The translations under genes and the position numbers were made by a program. This document shows positions 25,718 through 34,178 of a DNA stretch of 59,939 nucleotides, piece after piece; positions within the stretch are counted from its first letter, which is position 1; every line of letters begins with the position of its first letter. Below the pieces are notes generated by a model, which had not been told where the DNA came from, ran no database searches, and saw only the letters and a list, made by a program, of their open reading frames with translations. Origin of the DNA: Burkholderiales bacterium (GTDB taxonomy: Bacteria > Pseudomonadota > Gammaproteobacteria > Burkholderiales > Burkholderiaceae_E); the NCBI GenBank assembly GCA_020248665.1, contig JADCHE010000098.1, forward strand, positions 1 to 59,939, written 5' to 3'.

Positions 25718-26353
25718 TCAGGCGCCCTTGCGCACCCGGTCGACCAGCTGCTCGACCATCCTCAGCGCGCCCGCGTTCGAGCCGACCATCGACGGCGCGG
25801 TCACGAACTTGCCCGCGACGCCGAACATCGGCACGCCGTCGATCTTGTAGGCCGCGGTGAGCTGGGTCGCGCGCTGCATCCGCGTGCGCACGCCGAACGA
25901 GTTGTAGGTGTCGAGGAACTGCTTGCGGTCGACGCCGTGCTTCGAGACCAGGTCCGCCATCGCCTCGGGGGTGTCGAGCTTGCTGCGGTCGACGTGGATC
26001 GCCGAGAACACGCGGTCGTTCAGCGCCTCGGCCTGGTTCATCGTCTCGAGCGTGAAGAACAGCTGCTGATGCGCCTGCACCTGCCACGGTACGTGGACCT
26101 TGCGGAACGCGACGTCGGGCGGCAGCGTCTTCAGCCACGCCTTGAGCGCGGGCTCGAGCGCGTTGCAGTGCGGGCATCCGTACCAGAAGAACTCGACGAC
26201 CTCGATCTTGCCGGCCGGCGCGTCGGTGGGCGCCTGCGGCTTGATCGCCTTGAACTCGAAGCCCTCGCCGCTGCCGCCCTGCGCACGCACCTGCAGCGCC
26301 ACGCCACCGAGCAGCGCCGCGGCGACGAAATCGCGTCGATCGAATCGTTTCAT
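25718..26353 (-). CDS. dsbA: Thiol:disulfide interchange protein DsbA
   Basis: A periplasmic oxidase that introduces disulfides into exported proteins. The 211-residue precursor has an N-terminal signal with an RRDF twin-arginine-like motif (RRDFVAAALLGGVALQVRAQG). The active site is FFWYGCPHCNALEP (CPHC, about residues 58-61), and the cis-Pro loop is KIDGVPMFGVAGK. The start is preceded by GAGGACAC. It lies between the SDR and the SPOR protein, the usual order behind argS in this group. A second DsbA-like lipoprotein is encoded at 43 kb. Confidence 0.94.
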   Translation of the reverse strand: MKRFDRRDFVAAALLGGVALQVRAQGGSGEGFEFKAIKPQAPTDAPAGKIEVVEFFWYGCPHCNALEPALKAWLKTLPPDVAFRKVHVPWQVQAHQQLFFTLETMNQAEALNDRVFSAIHVDRSKLDTPEAMADLVSKHGVDRKQFLDTYNSFGVRTRMQRATQLTAAYKIDGVPMFGVAGKFVTAPSMVGSNAGALRMVEQLVDRVRKGA

Positions 26354-26360
26354 CGTGTCC

Positions 26361-26981
26361 TCATCGGCTACGCACCACCGACGCCTCGATGCCGTTCTCG
26401 GCGAGTCGGCTGCGCGCGCGGTTCATGTCCTCGATCTGCCCGTACGGCCCCACCCGAACGCGATAGAACGTCGTACCGTTGACCTCGGCGGTCACGATCC
26501 GTGCCTCGAAGCCGATCAGCGCGAGCTTGGCCTTCATGCCCTCCGCGTCCTCCTGCCCCTTGAACGCGCCAGCCTGCAGCAGGTACGACGACTTGTCGGC
26601 CGGCGCCTCGGGCGCCGGGGCCGACGGCGGCGCGGCGGCGACCGGCGGCGGGGTGCCCGGCGCCGGCAGCGCGGCCGGCGTCGTCGATGCGGCGGGCGGC
26701 GCGCCCGGAGCGGGCGGCGCCGTGGATGGGTCGGCCGGCGGCGGCCGTCCTTTCTGCATCGACCGGTTCGGGTCGGGCACCTCGCCCTTGGCGGCCGCGT
26801 CGGCAGCCGGCGACGGCGCGGCCGGCCGCCGGCCCTTGTCGACGAACGGCACCGACGACTTGGTCATGTAGAGCGATGCCGCGACCGCGATCGCCAGGCC
26901 CGCGAGCAGGCCCAGGAGGATGCCGAGCAGCGTGCCGCCGCCGCTGCGGGACCGCCGCTTCTTCCGCTTGCCCGAGCTCAT
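26361..26981 (-). CDS. SPOR-domain cell-division protein (FtsN-like)
   Basis: A 206-residue bitopic membrane protein. It has a short basic cytoplasmic tail (KRKKRRSRSGGG), one transmembrane helix (about residues 17-38), a long Pro/Ala-rich periplasmic linker and a C-terminal SPOR domain (SSYLLQAGAFKGQEDAEGMKAKL... FYRVRVGPYG). SPOR domains bind denuded septal peptidoglycan, and this architecture resembles FtsN. It is 7 bp from dsbA and 16 bp from argS, so argS-SPOR-dsbA form one transcription unit. Confidence 0.9.
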   Translation of the reverse strand: MSSGKRKKRRSRSGGGTLLGILLGLLAGLAIAVAASLYMTKSSVPFVDKGRRPAAPSPAADAAAKGEVPDPNRSMQKGRPPPADPSTAPPAPGAPPAASTTPAALPAPGTPPPVAAAPPSAPAPEAPADKSSYLLQAGAFKGQEDAEGMKAKLALIGFEARIVTAEVNGTTFYRVRVGPYGQIEDMNRARSRLAENGIEASVVRSR

Positions 26982-26997
26982 CGTGTCGTCGCGCGCC

Positions 26998-28785
26998 TCA
27001 CATGCGTTCCGGGGCCGACACGCCGATCAGCGCGAGGCCGTTGCGCAGCACCTGCCTCGTCGCGAGCAGCAGCGCGAGCCGCGCCGCGCGCAGCCGCGCC
27101 TCATCGACCAGGAACCGCTCGGCGTTATAGTACCCGTGGAACTCCGCGGCCAAGTCCTTCAGCCAGAAGGCCAGCGCATGCGGCGCCAGTTCGCCGGCGG
27201 CCGCCTCGACCACGTCCGGGAACTCGGCCAGCCGCGCCATCAGCCCGAACTCGCGCGCGCTCTCGAGCGGCGACAGGTCGACGTTCTCGAGTGCGGACTC
27301 GTCGAAGCCGGGTTCGGCCGCGGCCTGCTGCGCGAGCACCGAGCAGATCCGCGCGTGTGCGTACTGCACGTAGTACACCGGGTTCTCGTCGCTGCGGGAG
27401 AGCGCGAGGTCGACGTCGAAGACGAACTCCGAGTCGGCCTTGCGCGAGATCAGGAAGAAGCGCACCGCGTCGCGGCCGCGCCGCAGCGCGTCCTCGCGGT
27501 CGAGGCCCTCCGGCGGCGCGCCGTCCGCGCCGATCCCGCCCGACCACTCGATCAGGTCTCGCAGCGTCACGTAGCTGCCGGCGCGCTTGGAGATCTTCAC
27601 CTCCTCGCCGCCGCGCATCACCGTGACCATCTTGTGCAGCACGTAATCGGGCCAGCCCTGCGGGATGCCGATGTCGAGCGCCTGCAGCCCGGCGCGCACC
27701 CGTGCGATCGTGCCGTGGTGGTCCGAGCCCTGCACGTTGATCGCCTTCGCGAAGCCGCGGTTCCATTTGGTCACGTGGTAGGCGACGTCAGGCACGAAAT
27801 AGGTGAACGTGCCGTCGGACTTGCGCATCACGCGGTCCTTGTCGTCCCCATACTCGGTCGAGCGAAGCCACAGCGCGCCGTCGAGCTCGTAGGTACGGCG
27901 GGCCGCGACCAGCCCGTCTACCGCGGACCTCACCCTGCCCTCGACGTACAGCGAGGACTCGAGGTAGTAGACGTCGAAACGCACGCCGAAGGCCTGCAGG
28001 TCGAGGTCCTGCTCGCGACGCAGCGCGGCGACCGCGAACGCGCGGATCGCCTCGAGGTCCTCGGGGTCGCGCGCGCCGGTGACCGGTTCGACGCGCAGCG
28101 CCGACACCGTCTCGCCGGCCATGTAGGCGCGCGCGATCTCGCCGATGTACTCGCCGCGGTAGCCGTCCTTCGGGAAGCGCTCGTCGTCGGGTGCGATGCC
28201 GCGCGCGCGCGCCTGCACCGACAGCGCCAGGTTGGCGATCTGCGCGCCCGCGTCGTTGTAGTAGAACTCGCGCTGCACCCGCCAGCCGCAGGCCTCGAGC
28301 AGCGACGCGATCGCATCGCCGAGCGCGCCCTGCCGGCCGTGGCCGACGTGCAGCGGTCCGGTCGGGTTCGCCGACACGAACTCGACGACGACCCTGCGCC
28401 CGGCGCCGTCCTCGTGGCGCCCGAAGCGCTCGCGCGCGTCGAACACCCGGCGCACGACCTCGCGCTTGGCCGCGGCGGTCACCTTCAGGTTCACGAAACC
28501 GGGCCCCGCGATCTCGGCCGACTCGACGAGCGCGCCCGCGCCGGACGCGCGGACCGCGTCGACCAGCGCCTGAGCGACCTCGCGCGGGTTGCGCCCGAGC
28601 GGCTTGGCGACCTGCAGCGCCAGGTTGCACGCGAGGTCGCCGTGGCCGGCCTGCTTCGGGCGCTCGAGCACGGCGCGGGCGCGACCGACGGCCTCGATCG
28701 CGGCGGCGTCGCCGGACTCGCGCGCGAGCGCCGCCGCGGCGGCCTCGAAGGCCTCGGCGAGGCGACGTTTCTGTTCGGTTAACAT
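26998..28785 (-). CDS. argS: Arginyl-tRNA synthetase
   Basis: Charges tRNA-Arg in the cytoplasm. The 595-residue class I synthetase has the HIGH motif as HVGHGRQ (about residues 147-153) with the preceding [13 protein letters not shown], the KMSKS-equivalent KISKRAG (about residue 380), an N-terminal Add-1 domain and a C-terminal anticodon-binding helical domain ([13 protein letters not shown]...). The start is an ATG followed by a rare TTA codon. A TAGAAT hexamer ends 8 bp upstream, leaving almost no leader. It heads the argS-SPOR-dsbA unit and is divergent from the glyoxalase-like gene. Confidence 0.96.
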   Translation of the reverse strand: MLTEQKRRLAEAFEAAAAALARESGDAAAIEAVGRARAVLERPKQAGHGDLACNLALQVAKPLGRNPREVAQALVDAVRASGAGALVESAEIAGPGFVNLKVTAAAKREVVRRVFDARERFGRHEDGAGRRVVVEFVSANPTGPLHVGHGRQGALGDAIASLLEACGWRVQREFYYNDAGAQIANLALSVQARARGIAPDDERFPKDGYRGEYIGEIARAYMAGETVSALRVEPVTGARDPEDLEAIRAFAVAALRREQDLDLQAFGVRFDVYYLESSLYVEGRVRSAVDGLVAARRTYELDGALWLRSTEYGDDKDRVMRKSDGTFTYFVPDVAYHVTKWNRGFAKAINVQGSDHHGTIARVRAGLQALDIGIPQGWPDYVLHKMVTVMRGGEEVKISKRAGSYVTLRDLIEWSGGIGADGAPPEGLDREDALRRGRDAVRFFLISRKADSEFVFDVDLALSRSDENPVYYVQYAHARICSVLAQQAAAEPGFDESALENVDLSPLESAREFGLMARLAEFPDVVEAAAGELAPHALAFWLKDLAAEFHGYYNAERFLVDEARLRAARLALLLATRQVLRNGLALIGVSAPERM

Positions 28786-28793
28786 GGGCCGGC

Positions 28794-28799
28794 ATTCTA
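28794..28799 (-). promoter_or_regulatory. Candidate -10 (TAGAAT) directly before argS
   Basis: TAGAAT on the minus strand ends 8 nt before the argS ATG, so a transcript starting at the normal distance would be leaderless or nearly so. No Shine-Dalgarno sequence is seen in the 8 nt, and no strong -35. Confidence 0.4.
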
Positions 28800-28861
28800 C
28801 TTGGCCGCCTGGCGTCACCCATTGCCGCCCTTCGGCGACTCGCGGCGGCGCGGAGACCCCC

Positions 28862-29500
28862 ATGCTCGAACTCGACCACCTCGTCGTCGCCTGCCTCGAC
28901 CTCGACGACGGCGAGGCCTGGCTGCGCGAGCGGCTCGGCGTGCCGCTCGCGCCCGGCGGCCGGCACGCCGGATGGGGCACGCACAACCGGCTGCTGCAGC
29001 TCGGCGGCGGCGTCTACCTCGAGCTGATCGCGCCCGATCCGTCGCAGCCTGAGCCGCAGGCGCCGCGCCCGTTCATGCTCGACGACGACGCACTGCGGGC
29101 GCGCCTGGAGCGCCGCCCCCATCTCGTGCATTGGCTGGTGCGCGCGGACGACATCGATCGCGAGCTGCGCGGGCTCGGTTACCTGCCGGGCACCGTCACG
29201 CCGATGACGCGCGGCACGTTGCGCTGGCGGATCACCCTGCCCACCGGCGGCCATCCGGCCGGCGGCGGCCTGTTGCCGAGCGTGATCCAGTGGGACGTGC
29301 CGATGACCGAGCGCCCGACCGCACGGCTGCCCGAGGCCGGCGTGCGGCTCGCGGGCCTCGCGGTGCGCGGCCCGCGCGCGGTCGTGGAGCGGCGCCCGAA
29401 GGTGGGCGCGCCGGTGCCGATCGAGTGGATCGAGTCGCGCGACGACGCCGGCCTGTCGGCCACGTTCGAGACGCCCGCGGGGCGCGCGACGATCGACTGA
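28862..29500 (+). CDS. Glyoxalase-like (VOC superfamily) protein
   Basis: A 212-residue cytoplasmic protein of the glyoxalase-like VOC group: [24 protein letters not shown] at the N-terminus, with H in HLVVA and E in VYLELIAPD as potential metal ligands. A central [19 protein letters not shown] and a short C-terminal beta domain follow. The start is preceded by GGAG (CGCGGAGACCCCC). It is divergent from argS, with 76 bp between starts. Substrate unknown; such proteins often act as isomerases, lyases or dioxygenases. Confidence 0.85.
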   Translation: MLELDHLVVACLDLDDGEAWLRERLGVPLAPGGRHAGWGTHNRLLQLGGGVYLELIAPDPSQPEPQAPRPFMLDDDALRARLERRPHLVHWLVRADDIDRELRGLGYLPGTVTPMTRGTLRWRITLPTGGHPAGGGLLPSVIQWDVPMTERPTARLPEAGVRLAGLAVRGPRAVVERRPKVGAPVPIEWIESRDDAGLSATFETPAGRATID

Positions 29501-29798
29501 GCGCCGCCCGGCGCGGCCCGCCCGGCCGTGCCCCGCCCGGTGCCCAGCGTCGCTCTGCCGCGGCCATCGCCGCGAGCGCCGGCACGAGCGCCGCCCGCAT
29601 CGGACCGAGCGCGCGCGACGCCGCGCGCCGGATCGCCGCCGGGTCGCGCCACGCGCGCTCGTGCGGCGCGCAGGCGACCGTCTGCACGGCCGGCTCGACC
29701 AGCGCGATCGCGCCGGCGAGCCTCGCGCTGCCCGTCAGCGCCCGGGCGACGCCGAACGCGACGCCGAAGTGCATCGAGCCTCAGGTGGCGATCTTCAT
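29500..29798 (-). pseudogene. DUF2061-like membrane protein with an in-frame stop at codon 6
   Basis: An ATG at 29798, preceded by a perfect AAGGAG, encodes MKIAT and then TGA (29781-29783). The same frame continues with GSMHFGVAFGVARALTG, then AIALVEPAVQTVACAPHERAW, which matches the DUF2061 family (small two-helix membrane proteins). The family normally reads an aromatic or other residue where the TGA stands. Translation could restart at ATG 29774, which has a GAGG nearby, but the first helix would be shortened. The usual HERAW motif is preceded by CAP instead of aromatic residues, and no stop occurs at the family length. I therefore call it a decayed gene. The left end is approximate. Confidence 0.6.
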
Positions 29799-29928
29799 CA
29801 CGGACTCCTTCGCGGTGCGTTCCCGATGCACGCATCGTCGCAGCCGCCGCGCCGCCGCGCCAAAGGAAATGATCGGTCGGCCCGATCGGTTCCTCCGATC
29901 GCCATGGAACGATCCATCACGCAGGTCC
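29501..29928. other. Gap between VOC gene and nitroreductase-like gene
   Basis: The 501-bp gap to the next intact gene holds the DUF2061 remnant on the minus strand. Beyond that lie an inverted repeat GATCGG-N5-CCGATC (29871-29887) and then the regulated promoter described separately. No other gene is visible. Confidence 0.6.
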
Positions 29929-29957
29929 TTGACGTTCGTAAACCGGTTTACCATAAT
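29929..29957 (+). promoter_or_regulatory. Promoter of the nitroreductase-like/marR genes
   Basis: TTGACG, a 17-bp spacer and CATAAT (5/6 matches at each hexamer) lie 44 bp upstream of the start codon. The entire operator palindrome lies inside the spacer, so a bound repressor would directly exclude RNA polymerase. Confidence 0.75.
29938..29951. promoter_or_regulatory. Operator 1: perfect 14-bp palindrome
   Basis: GTAAACCGGTTTAC is a perfect palindrome filling the promoter spacer, and it is A/T-rich against its surroundings. It shares the AACCGGTT core with operator 2, centred 29 bp downstream. The MarR-family protein encoded downstream is the natural candidate ligand (inference). Confidence 0.7.
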
Positions 29958-29966
29958 CCGCTTATC

Positions 29967-29980
29967 GTTAACCGGTTCAC
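29967..29980. promoter_or_regulatory. Operator 2: imperfect copy at the transcription start
   Basis: GTTAACCGGTTCAC has the same AACCGGTT core with matching G/C flanks and lies where transcription would start. Two sites about three helical turns apart (29 bp centre to centre) suggest cooperative binding. Confidence 0.6.
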
Positions 29981-30001
29981 TACCTTTCCCTGGAGCCCGC
30001 C

Positions 30002-31225
30002 ATGGACACCTCGCCCACCGATCCCGCCCCGACCACGCCGTCCCGCGCGTCCGCGCCGGAGGCCCTCCCCGCCCCCGCCCCCGCCCGCCGCGGCTTCGTC
30101 CGCGTGCTCGGCTCCACCGCCGTGATCGTCGCCGCCACGCCGCTGCTGCCCGGCTGCGCCCCGATCCCCGACGCGGCGATCGAGCCCTGGCGAAGCGCCG
30201 GTCGCGACCCCGACCCGCGCCGCCGCCTGGTGTCGTGGGCGATCCTCGCGCCGAACCCGCACAACCTGCAGCCCTGGCTCGTCGAGCTGCCGGCCGACGG
30301 CAGCATCGTGCTGCGCCACGACCCGACCCGCACGCTGCCGATGACCGACCCGCCGCAGCGCCAGCTCGCGATCGGCCACGGCGCGTTCCTCGAGCTGCTG
30401 ACGATGGCCGCGGCGGCCGAGGGCCTGCGCGCGACGGTCGAGCCGTTCCCCGCCGGCGAGCCCGGCCCCGACGCGCTCGACGCGAGGCCGGTCGCCCGAG
30501 TGCGGCTCGCACCCGGCGGCACGTCGCCGGACCCGCTGTTCGCGCAGGTCGGCGCGAGAACGACCTGGAAGTCGCCCTTCGCGGCGACGCCGGTCGCGCC
30601 CGACGCGCTCGCCGCGTTGCTCGCCGCGGCGACGCGCCCCGGCGTCGCCGCCACCGGCACCCAGGATCCGGCGACCGTCGCGAAACTGAACGACCTGATG
30701 GTCCGCGCCTGGGAGATCGAGCAGCGCACGCCGCGCACCTGGAAGGAGAGCGTCGACCTGACCCGGGTCGGCGCGGCCGAGATCACGAAGCACCGCGATG
30801 GCATCTCGCTCGGGGGCACGATGATGGAGGCGCTGCGCCTGGCCGGACAGATGACGCCGGAGAAGGCGATGGACCCGTCGTCGATGTACTTCTCGAGCGG
30901 TCTCAAGCGGGTGCGCGACTGGGTGCCGAACACCGGCACCTGGATCTGGCTGACGACGACCGCGCGCGGCCGCGCGGCGCAGCTCGAGGCGGGCCGCGCG
31001 TTCGTGCGGCTGCAGCTCGCCGCCGCCTCGCTCGGGCTGGTCACGCAGCCCCCGAGCCAGGTGCTGCAGGAATTCCCGGAGATGCGCGCGCTGCAGCGCG
31101 AGTTCGGCGCGCTGGTCGGCCAGCGGGACGGCGACAAGGTGCAGATGCTGGTCCGCGTCGGCCATCCGAGCGGCGCCGCGACGAAGAGCCCGCGCCGCCC
31201 ACTCGACGCGTTCGTGCGCGCGTGA
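30002..31225 (+). CDS. Acg-type nitroreductase-family protein, Tat/lipoprotein signal
   Basis: A 407-residue protein of the Acg-like FMN/nitroreductase group. The core signature is SWAILAPNPHNLQPWLVEL (about residues 78-96), with RTLPMTDPPQRQLAIGHGAFLELL and a C-terminal ARGRAAQLEAGRAFVRLQLAAASLGL. The N-terminus is Pro/Ala-rich and then carries ARRGFVRVLGSTAVIVAATPLLPGC, a twin-arginine motif plus a lipobox-like cysteine, so export by Tat and lipidation are likely. The start is preceded by GGAG. Downstream marR probably belongs to the same control circuit. Substrate unknown; such proteins are often linked to flavin sequestration or quinone/nitro reduction. Confidence 0.85.
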   Translation: MDTSPTDPAPTTPSRASAPEALPAPAPARRGFVRVLGSTAVIVAATPLLPGCAPIPDAAIEPWRSAGRDPDPRRRLVSWAILAPNPHNLQPWLVELPADGSIVLRHDPTRTLPMTDPPQRQLAIGHGAFLELLTMAAAAEGLRATVEPFPAGEPGPDALDARPVARVRLAPGGTSPDPLFAQVGARTTWKSPFAATPVAPDALAALLAAATRPGVAATGTQDPATVAKLNDLMVRAWEIEQRTPRTWKESVDLTRVGAAEITKHRDGISLGGTMMEALRLAGQMTPEKAMDPSSMYFSSGLKRVRDWVPNTGTWIWLTTTARGRAAQLEAGRAFVRLQLAAASLGLVTQPPSQVLQEFPEMRALQREFGALVGQRDGDKVQMLVRVGHPSGAATKSPRRPLDAFVRA

Positions 31226-31257
31226 CGTGCGGACTCGGCGCGGGGCGCGCCGCGACC

Positions 31258-31263
31258 TACAAT
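31258..31263 (+). promoter_or_regulatory. Candidate -10 (TACAAT) directly before marR
   Basis: TACAAT ends 6 nt before the GTG start of the marR gene, so a transcript from this -10 would begin at about the start codon. The intervening CGCGGC contains no ribosome-binding site. Confidence 0.4.
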
Positions 31264-31269
31264 CGCGGC

Positions 31270-31737
31270 GTGCCCCGCGCCCCCCGTCCCGCGCCCGCTC
31301 CAGCCCCCGTGCCGGTCGAGTTCCGCGTCCTCAGCGAGATCGGCATCGTCGAGCAGCTCGCGCGCAACCGCTTGGAGCGCGTGCTGCCTGCGGGCCTGAG
31401 CGTCGCGCAGTTCTCGGTGCTGAACCACTTCGTGCGACTGGGCGGCACGCCGAGCCTGGTCGCGCTCGCCCGCGCGTTCCAGGTCAGCAAGCCCGCGATG
31501 GGCAAGCTGGTGAGGAAGCTCGCCGAGCAGGGGCTGGTCGACGTGCGCGCCGATCCCGACGACGCGCGCGGCAAGCGCGTGTCGATCACCGACGCCGGCG
31601 TCGCGACGCACGGCGCCGCGATCGCCGCGCTCGAGCCCGAGCTCGTGCGGCTGCGCGGCGCGCTCGGCACCGCGTCGTTCGAGGCGCTGCTGCCGGGGCT
31701 GCAGCGGCTGCGGCAGTGGCTCGACGCGCACCGCTGA
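31270..31737 (+). CDS. MarR family transcriptional regulator
   Basis: A 155-residue winged-helix dimer of the MarR family. A Pro/Ala-rich N-terminal tail (PRAPRPAPAPAPVP) precedes EFRVLSEIGIVEQLARNRLERVL. The recognition helix region is LVALARAFQVSKPAMGKLVRKLAEQGLV, and the beta wing is DVRADPDDARGKRVSITDAG, a clear MarR pattern. The proposed start is GTG 44 bp after the nitroreductase-like stop, chosen as the first start that leaves a plausible N-terminus. It probably represses the upstream promoter through the AACCGGTT palindromes and may respond to a phenolic or other small aromatic (inference). Confidence 0.85.
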   Translation: MPRAPRPAPAPAPVPVEFRVLSEIGIVEQLARNRLERVLPAGLSVAQFSVLNHFVRLGGTPSLVALARAFQVSKPAMGKLVRKLAEQGLVDVRADPDDARGKRVSITDAGVATHGAAIAALEPELVRLRGALGTASFEALLPGLQRLRQWLDAHR

Positions 31738-31897
31738 CGCGCGGTGCCGCCGTGGCGCCCCGACCCGGCGAACGGCCTCGTGCCGACGCGGCGCGGCGGC
31801 GGCGATCGCCCGACCCCGCGGTCGCGGCGCCGCCCGGCATGGCGTCGACGGCGCCGCGGGGCGATGATGGCGCCTGCACGCCGTCGAGGAGCACCCC

Positions 31898-33361
31898 ATG
31901 AACGAGATGCCGGCCACGGCCGATGCACCCGCCGCCCGAGCGACGCGACGGCTCGACGACCTGCCCGGCCCGCCGTCCCTGCCGGTGATCGGCAACGCCG
32001 CCGGTGTCCGCCCGACCGAACTGCACCGCACGCTCGAGGGTTGGGCCCGGAGGTACGGTCCGCTGTACCGCTTCAGGCTCGGCCGAGAGCCGGTCCTGGT
32101 CGTCGCCGACCACCGCCTGATCGCCGAGTTGCTGCGCGACCGTCCCGACGGCCTCGCGCGCAGCCGCGCGGTCCGCAAGGCGATCGACGAGGCCGGGGTC
32201 GGTGGCGTGTTCAGCGCGGAGGGCGACCGGTGGCGCCGCCAGCGTCGGCTGGTGATGCGCGCGATGACGCCGGAGGCCGTGCGCCACTTCTTCCCGACGA
32301 TGGCCCGGATGACCGAGCGGCTGATGCGGCGCTGGCAGCGCGCGGTCGACGCGGGCCGGCCGATCCCGGTGGCCCGGGACCTGAAGGCCTGGGCGATGGA
32401 CCTGACGCTCGCGCTGTCGATGGGGCAGGACATCGACGCGCTCGACCACGACGACGACCCGCTGCAGCGCGACGTCGAATCGATGTTCCGCACGATCGGC
32501 CGCCGGATGGCGATGCCGATCCGATACTGGAAGTGGTTCAAGCTGCCGGTCGACCGCGAGGCCGAGCGGACGATGGCGCGGATCGGCGAGCGGGTCGCGG
32601 GCTTCGTCGCGCAGACGCGCGCCCGGCTCGACGCGGACCCGGCGCTGCGCCGCCAGCCGTCGAACCTGCTCGAGGCGCTGGTCGCCGCACGCGACGAGCC
32701 CGGCTCGGAGTTCACCGACGAGGACGTGATCGGCAATGCGATCACGCTGGTGTTCGCGGGCGAGGACACCGCCGCGAACACGCTCGCATGGCTGCTGCAC
32801 CTGCTCGCGACGAACCCCGACGCCGCGGCCCGCGCCCGTCGCGAGGCCGACGCGATCGTCGGGCCACACCCGCTGCCCGACGCGTTCGACCGCCTCGAGC
32901 GGCTCGACTACCTCGAGGCCGCCGCGCTCGAGTCGATGCGGTTGAAGCCCGTCGCGCCGCTCGCGGGGTTCGAGGTGCTGCGCGACCGGACGATCGGCGA
33001 CGTCGCGGTGCCGAAGGGCACGCGGGTGTTCGGCGTGCTGCGCTGCGCCGCGCTCGACGACGCGCACTTCCCCGACGCCGCGCGCTTCGACCCCGAGCGC
33101 TGGCTGCGCGACTCGGCCTCGGCGCACGGGGCGCAGGACGCGCTCGATGCGCCGTCGCGAAAGGTGTTCCCGTTCGGCGCCGGCCCGCGGCTGTGTCCCG
33201 GCCGCTACCTCGCGATCGCCGAGATCCGGATGGCCGCGTCGATGGTGCTGCGCAACTTCGACCTCGCGTTCGACGACGACCCCGCGTCGATCCGCGAGGT
33301 CTTCGCGCTGACGATGGGCCCGGACCGGCTGCCGATCCACCTGTCGCGACGCGCCGACTGA
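31898..33361 (+). CDS. Cytochrome P450 (class resembling long bacterial/eukaryote-like P450s)
   Basis: A 487-residue heme monooxygenase without a membrane anchor. Landmarks: PGPPSLPVIGN at the N-terminus; I-helix FAGEDTAAN (about residue 286, the AGxDT oxygen-activation motif in the form AGEDT); ExxR as ESMR (about residue 345); PERW meander; and the heme loop FPFGAGPRLCPGR with the cysteine ligand (about residue 433). The start follows GAGGAG. It heads a plus-strand operon with an SDR and a cyclase-family hydrolase. Substrate unknown; no reductase partner is adjacent. Confidence 0.92.
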   Translation: MNEMPATADAPAARATRRLDDLPGPPSLPVIGNAAGVRPTELHRTLEGWARRYGPLYRFRLGREPVLVVADHRLIAELLRDRPDGLARSRAVRKAIDEAGVGGVFSAEGDRWRRQRRLVMRAMTPEAVRHFFPTMARMTERLMRRWQRAVDAGRPIPVARDLKAWAMDLTLALSMGQDIDALDHDDDPLQRDVESMFRTIGRRMAMPIRYWKWFKLPVDREAERTMARIGERVAGFVAQTRARLDADPALRRQPSNLLEALVAARDEPGSEFTDEDVIGNAITLVFAGEDTAANTLAWLLHLLATNPDAAARARREADAIVGPHPLPDAFDRLERLDYLEAAALESMRLKPVAPLAGFEVLRDRTIGDVAVPKGTRVFGVLRCAALDDAHFPDAARFDPERWLRDSASAHGAQDALDAPSRKVFPFGAGPRLCPGRYLAIAEIRMAASMVLRNFDLAFDDDPASIREVFALTMGPDRLPIHLSRRAD

Positions 33362-33404
33362 ACGATCGGTCACCGGACCGGACGAACGAGGAGACCGCAC
33401 GCCG

Positions 33405-34166
33405 ATGAGCACCCTACCCACCTGGCACTTCGACGACCGCGTCGTCGTCGTCACCGGCGCCGCGCGCGGCCTCGGTGCGGAGATCGTCCGCGCGTTCGCG
33501 CGCGCCGGCGCGAACGTCGCCGCGCTCGATCGCGACGCCGACGCGCTCGCACGCGCGGCCGCCGATTCGCCCGAGGCAGCGGCCGCGCTTCGGCTCGCCG
33601 TCGACGTCACCGACCACGACGCGGTGGACCACGCGCTCGACCGGATCGTCGAGGCGCTGGGCGCGCCCCACGTGCTCGTCGCGAACGCCGGCATCGGCAT
33701 CCGGGGCCCCGCGCTCGACGTGCCGCCGACGGACTTCGAGCGAGTCGTCGACGTGAACCTGAACGGCCTGTTCTTCTGCAACCGGCTCGCCGCACGGCGG
33801 ATTCAGGCGGGGGGCGCGATCGTCAACCTCGCCTCGGTGATGGGCCTGTCGGGCGGCATCTTCCCGAACGCGGCGTACCAGGCTAGCAAGGGCGCGGTGG
33901 TCAACCTCACGCGCGCGCTCGCGCTCGAGTGGGCGTCGCGCGGGCTGCGGGTCAACGCGGTCGCGCCCAACTACGTCGACACGCCGCTGACCGAGGCGAT
34001 CTTCTCCGACCCCGCCAAGCTCGCCCAGGTGATGGCGCACACCCCGATGGGACGGCTGCCGACGCCCGATGACGTCGCGCAGGCGGTGCTGTTCCTCGCG
34101 AGCGACGCGGCCGCATCGATCACCGGCCACGTGCTCGCGGTCGACGGCGGCTACCTGGCGCGCTGA
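33405..34166 (+). CDS. SDR family oxidoreductase (P450-linked)
   Basis: A 253-residue classical SDR: TGAARGLG cofactor loop (about residues 18-25), Asp after beta-2 (ALDRDAD, favouring NAD+), NAG (VANAGIG), catalytic Ser in NLASVMGL and YQASK (about 156-160). It ends with the typical GHVLAVDGGYLAR. A GAGGAG motif precedes the start by about 10 nt. It is 43 bp downstream of the P450 and 12 bp upstream of the cyclase, so it likely oxidises the alcohol made by the P450. Confidence 0.92.
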   Translation: MSTLPTWHFDDRVVVVTGAARGLGAEIVRAFARAGANVAALDRDADALARAAADSPEAAAALRLAVDVTDHDAVDHALDRIVEALGAPHVLVANAGIGIRGPALDVPPTDFERVVDVNLNGLFFCNRLAARRIQAGGAIVNLASVMGLSGGIFPNAAYQASKGAVVNLTRALALEWASRGLRVNAVAPNYVDTPLTEAIFSDPAKLAQVMAHTPMGRLPTPDDVAQAVLFLASDAAASITGHVLAVDGGYLAR

Positions 34167-34178
34167 CAGGAGACCCCG

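Noticed and set aside
29781-29783. Selenocysteine or readthrough at the DUF2061 TGA
   Set aside because: No selenoprotein function is known for the family, and no dedicated hairpin was recognised after the codon; decay or restart is simpler.
29871-29887. GATCGG-N5-CCGATC inverted repeat
   Set aside because: GATCGG-like words are common in this genome, and the position relative to a promoter is unclear; not called as an operator.
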